A DNA stretch of 64,000 nucleotides from Massilia sp. ZL223 (lineage in GTDB: Bacteria > Pseudomonadota > Gammaproteobacteria > Burkholderiales > Burkholderiaceae_D): contig NZ_JAGPWD010000023.1 of NCBI RefSeq assembly GCF_018119395.1, positions 28,895 through 92,894 on the forward strand, given 5' to 3'. This document shows, in pieces, positions 63,243-64,000 of the stretch. Made by a program: the position numbers and the translations under genes. How positions within the stretch are numbered: position 1 is the first letter of the stretch; the number at the start of each line of letters is the position of its first letter. Under the pieces are notes generated by a model. The model saw only the letters and a list, made by a program, of their open reading frames with translations, made no database searches and was not told where the DNA came from.

Positions 63243-63920
63243 ATGAGAGACGGACCAAACATCACTGCCATCGCCGCCTTGATCGGTGACCACGCCAGGG
63301 CCCAGGTGCTCAACCTGCTCATGGCCGGGAAGGCGCTCACCGCGACCGAGCTGGCCGATGCGGCCGGCGTCACGCGCCAGACCATCAGTACCCACCTGGC
63401 CAAGCTGGTCGATGCCGGCTTGCTGGAGGTCGAGGCCCAGGGGCGGCACCGCTACTTCCGCATCGCAGGCGCCGACGTGGCGCAGATGCTGGAGTCGCTG
63501 ATGGGCGTGGCCTTTGGCGTCGGCTCGCTGCCGCTCCAGCCGGGGCCGCGCGAACCCGCCTTGCGCAAGGCGCGGGTGTGCTACGACCACCTGGCGGGGG
63601 AGCTGGGGGTGTTGGTCTATGAACGGCTGGCGGCGCGGGGCGCATTCGGGATCGGGGCGGACGGTATCGTGCTAACGGAAACGGGAGAACGCATGGCCGC
63701 CGAACTCGGGATTGAATCGGGAGCGTTAAGCAAAGGACGGCGGCCGGTTTGCCGCACCTGCCTGGATTGGAGCGAGCGGCGCCATCATCTGGCCGGGCTG
63801 CTCGGCGGCGCGATCCTGGATCGCTGCGAACAGCTGGGCTGGGCGCGGCGGCTGCCGCAGACGCGGGTGATGGCGTTCAGCGCGGCCGGTGAGGCGGCCT
63901 TGCGCGATTGGCTCGGTTAG
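63243..63920 (+). CDS. ArsR-family winged-helix regulator
   Basis: 225 residues with an N-terminal ArsR winged helix (about 10-85: IGDHARAQVLNLLMAG, ATELADAAGVTRQTISTHLAKL, LLEVEAQGRHRYFRIAG) and a C-terminal part of unknown ligand specificity containing CRTCLDW. It is divergent from the NIPSNAP-ABM pair across 73 bases, which suggests regulation of these genes. Confidence 0.9.
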   Translation: MRDGPNITAIAALIGDHARAQVLNLLMAGKALTATELADAAGVTRQTISTHLAKLVDAGLLEVEAQGRHRYFRIAGADVAQMLESLMGVAFGVGSLPLQPGPREPALRKARVCYDHLAGELGVLVYERLAARGAFGIGADGIVLTETGERMAAELGIESGALSKGRRPVCRTCLDWSERRHHLAGLLGGAILDRCEQLGWARRLPQTRVMAFSAAGEAALRDWLG

Positions 63921-63952
63921 CGTTTCCCAACTTACATTTCTACCTTTAACCT

Positions 63953-64000
63953 CAAGACCGTCGGGCCCGCCGCGGGCGGGGGGGGGGGGGGTGGGGGGGG
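63953..64000. other. Truncated REP-like sequence and G run at window end
   Basis: AAGACCGTCGGGCCCGCCG resembles one arm of the REP-like repeat, then runs into a tract of G with a single T. This looks like a sequencing or assembly artefact at a contig end. Confidence 0.7.

Overview
The window is high-GC bacterial chromosome, most likely from a betaproteobacterium of the Oxalobacteraceae (Massilia/Telluria/Janthinobacterium type). The reasons are gene content and order (aroQ-accB-accC-prmA-DUF3426-PfkB kinase; nrdA-nrdB near ccsA-pilS-pilR; ffh; proS diverging from rppH), the long Lys/Ala/Pro-rich histone-H1-like protein, and dispersed small palindromic repeats. No rRNA or tRNA gene was recognised. 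The last ~35 bases are a G run that looks like a contig-end artefact.

Layout. 1-7.5 kb: housekeeping genes (thiol-disulfide protein, aroQ, accBC, prmA, zinc-finger/DUF3426 membrane protein, sugar kinase, yggT). 7.6-10.9 kb: histone-like protein, LysR regulator and DoxX. 11-18.3 kb: glycosyltransferase, a 1562-residue repeat protein and a beta-barrel protein. 18.3-20.2 kb: a compact minus-strand module hcp - GH24 muramidase - exported protein with an internal duplication, read as an orphan type VI secretion effector/immunity unit. 20.4-26.7 kb: cytochrome c/PQQ-type dehydrogenase fusion, sugar kinase, GH13 amylase, membrane protein, CurA-like reductase. 26.9-30.2 kb: an AT-rich foreign island with a complete retron (phosphoribosyltransferase-like protein, winged-helix protein, foldable msr-msd locus, retron reverse transcriptase). 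30.3-34.5 kb: nrdB and nrdA. 35-39.3 kb: pilR, pilS, a small PP0621-like protein, ccsA. 39.5-44.6 kb: a LytS/LytR-type two-component operon and a NitT/TauT ABC transporter. 44.8-46.8 kb: ffh and a SWIB protein. 47-49.8 kb: two tandem alkaline phosphatases. 50-53.9 kb: lytic transglycosylase, proS, rppH, DUF1841. 53.9-57.2 kb: SulP transporter, alpha/beta hydrolase, two cytochromes c. 57.3-62.4 kb: moxR-GNAT-VWA operon, antiporter and YbdK-type ligase. 62.5-63.9 kb: two small monooxygenase-like proteins and a divergent ArsR-type regulator.

The two accessory systems of most interest are the retron (27.0-29.5 kb), whose RNA can be folded by eye with matching a1/a2 ends, and the hcp-muramidase-immunity module (18.3-20.2 kb), whose putative immunity protein is a tandem duplication with identically spaced cysteines. 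A family of REP-like palindromes (at least eight copies, three of them in inverted pairs) lies between genes across the window.
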